NCBI GenBank assembly: GCA_029721435.1
Contig: CM056587.1
Span: 20,158,667-20,222,666 of the forward strand
From: Gymnothorax reevesii
Lineage: Eukaryota; Chordata; Actinopteri; Anguilliformes; Muraenidae
Reading direction: 5' to 3'
Length of the DNA: 64,000 nt
Positions 63,028 to 64,000 of this stretch are shown here, in pieces; position 1 is the stretch's first letter, and each line of letters starts with the position of its first letter. The notes under the pieces are model-generated. The model ran no database searches. It was not told where the DNA came from and saw only the letters and a program-made list of their open reading frames with translations. A program made the translations under genes and the position numbers.

Positions 63028-64000
63028 TTAAAGGGGACCTAATATGCTATTTTTCCAGGTTTATATTTTGGTCTTTGACTCCCCTAGAGTGCTCCTGATC
63101 GTGCAAAGTAAAAAAGGGTACTTATTTCGCTCGTACTGCCATCCTCAAAAAACCCCATTTGTAGTCCATAGTAGTCTCTGCCTGAAATGCCTCATTGTGG
63201 TGGCTCGTCCGCTATTGCCCCCACTCCCCGTGTGCCCACTTTCTCCTGACTGGCCAGCTCTGTGGAGGGCGGATCTTGGCGGGACGATGCAGAGTCACAG
63301 TGAAACGTGAGACGCATTTGCCAAGTGTAGACCGGAGACTGCAGAAACCCAGTGGGTCTGAGTGTAGAGGGAAACATGGACAGTGAGGGGTAGCTAAAAG
63401 TGGACCAACAGCTTATGGACTTCGGTGTGTATTAGGACCGGATGGTTCGTGTCCATATCTGTGGTGTGTTGTTAGCATGGAGAAACGAACAGCTTCCGCG
63501 CTGGTATATGACAGAGGGGCGAAAGCTCCAAGCTAAATGCCCTTTTCGGAAATTGCTCCTGGTAATGGTTTACTTATTGCTTCAGAATGACCAGCTTTTC
63601 CTTGCGGAAAATGGGCGCATTGTGGATAGCGTGCAAGAGCTAGACAGAGCTCCGGTAATGTTATGAACATAATTAAGGTTTTACAGACCGTATGTTCCGT
63701 CTGTGTGAACCGTTGCTTATGTGTAGCTAGCAAATCGATCACTTTTACAGGACAGAATTTAATATTCAATCGATGGCAATACAGCATTTGTTATTCCGAA
63801 CACGTTAGCCCGTGCGCTTCCCTATTGCTTTCACCGGTAGTATCAGAGAGCTTGCCCAGCCATTGGAGATGTATCAGGCTTACCCCGGTCATGGATAAGT
63901 GAAGTGATCATTTCATAAACACCCAAAAACGCACCCCAAGCTCTGCAAAATCTACGTCTGGTCTAAGTGCAGCCCAACTCGGCAGACACATACAGCACCT
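63028..64000 (+). repeat. Dispersed repeat starting TTAAAGGGGACCTAATATGC
   Basis: The sequence TTAAAGGGGACCTAATATGC is the start of a repeat common in fish genomes. TTAA at the edge would fit a piggyBac-like target. The other end lies beyond the window or is not preserved. Open frames inside it show no known protein. Confidence 0.4.

Overview
The window is nuclear DNA of a ray-finned fish, probably a teleost. The evidence is split genes with GT-AG introns, vertebrate-type proteins, and a dense load of Tc1, hAT-like and Harbinger-like elements and LINEs typical of fish genomes. Splice sites and frames were worked out by hand. Each gene model was checked by confirming that every exon junction keeps one open frame from ATG to stop.

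Layout. (1) 1-4546: intergenic, with a palindromic MITE. (2) 4547-9020, plus strand: n6amt1 (hemk2), six coding exons, 212 aa, a glutamine/lysine methyltransferase with an intact NPPY motif. (3) 10385 to about 38030, minus strand: gart, one non-coding and 21 coding exons, 1016 aa. It is the trifunctional purine synthesis enzyme, with GARS, AIRS and GARTfase domains in order. n6amt1 and gart converge, with poly(A) signals about 950 bp apart. (4) 38713-43077, minus strand: a four-coding-exon, 278-aa gene I cannot name. It shows a papain/C39-like Q-C-H-N residue pattern. Its 3' end lies about 350 bp upstream of the gart promoter. (5) About 44.3-64 kb: no cellular gene recognised. The region holds an RNase H-bearing LINE broken by other elements, a near-complete but dead Tc1 element, a second LINE, tandem repeats, a near-perfect 31-bp-stem hairpin and repeat fragments.

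How the parts relate. gart supplies three steps of de novo IMP synthesis, and its promoter carries two CACGTG E-boxes. The intron after the GARS domain reads to a stop three codons past the exon and contains poly(A) hexamers, which fits the GARS-only isoform known from other animals. Several repeats sit at gart splice sites. A 37-bp minisatellite duplicates the exon 21 splice donor, a (TG)n tract lies just before the exon 20 acceptor, and a transposon family brings tandem AGGTCA half-sites into three introns. The strongest candidate for undescribed biology is the 278-aa peptidase-like gene; the most unusual structure is the splice-donor minisatellite.
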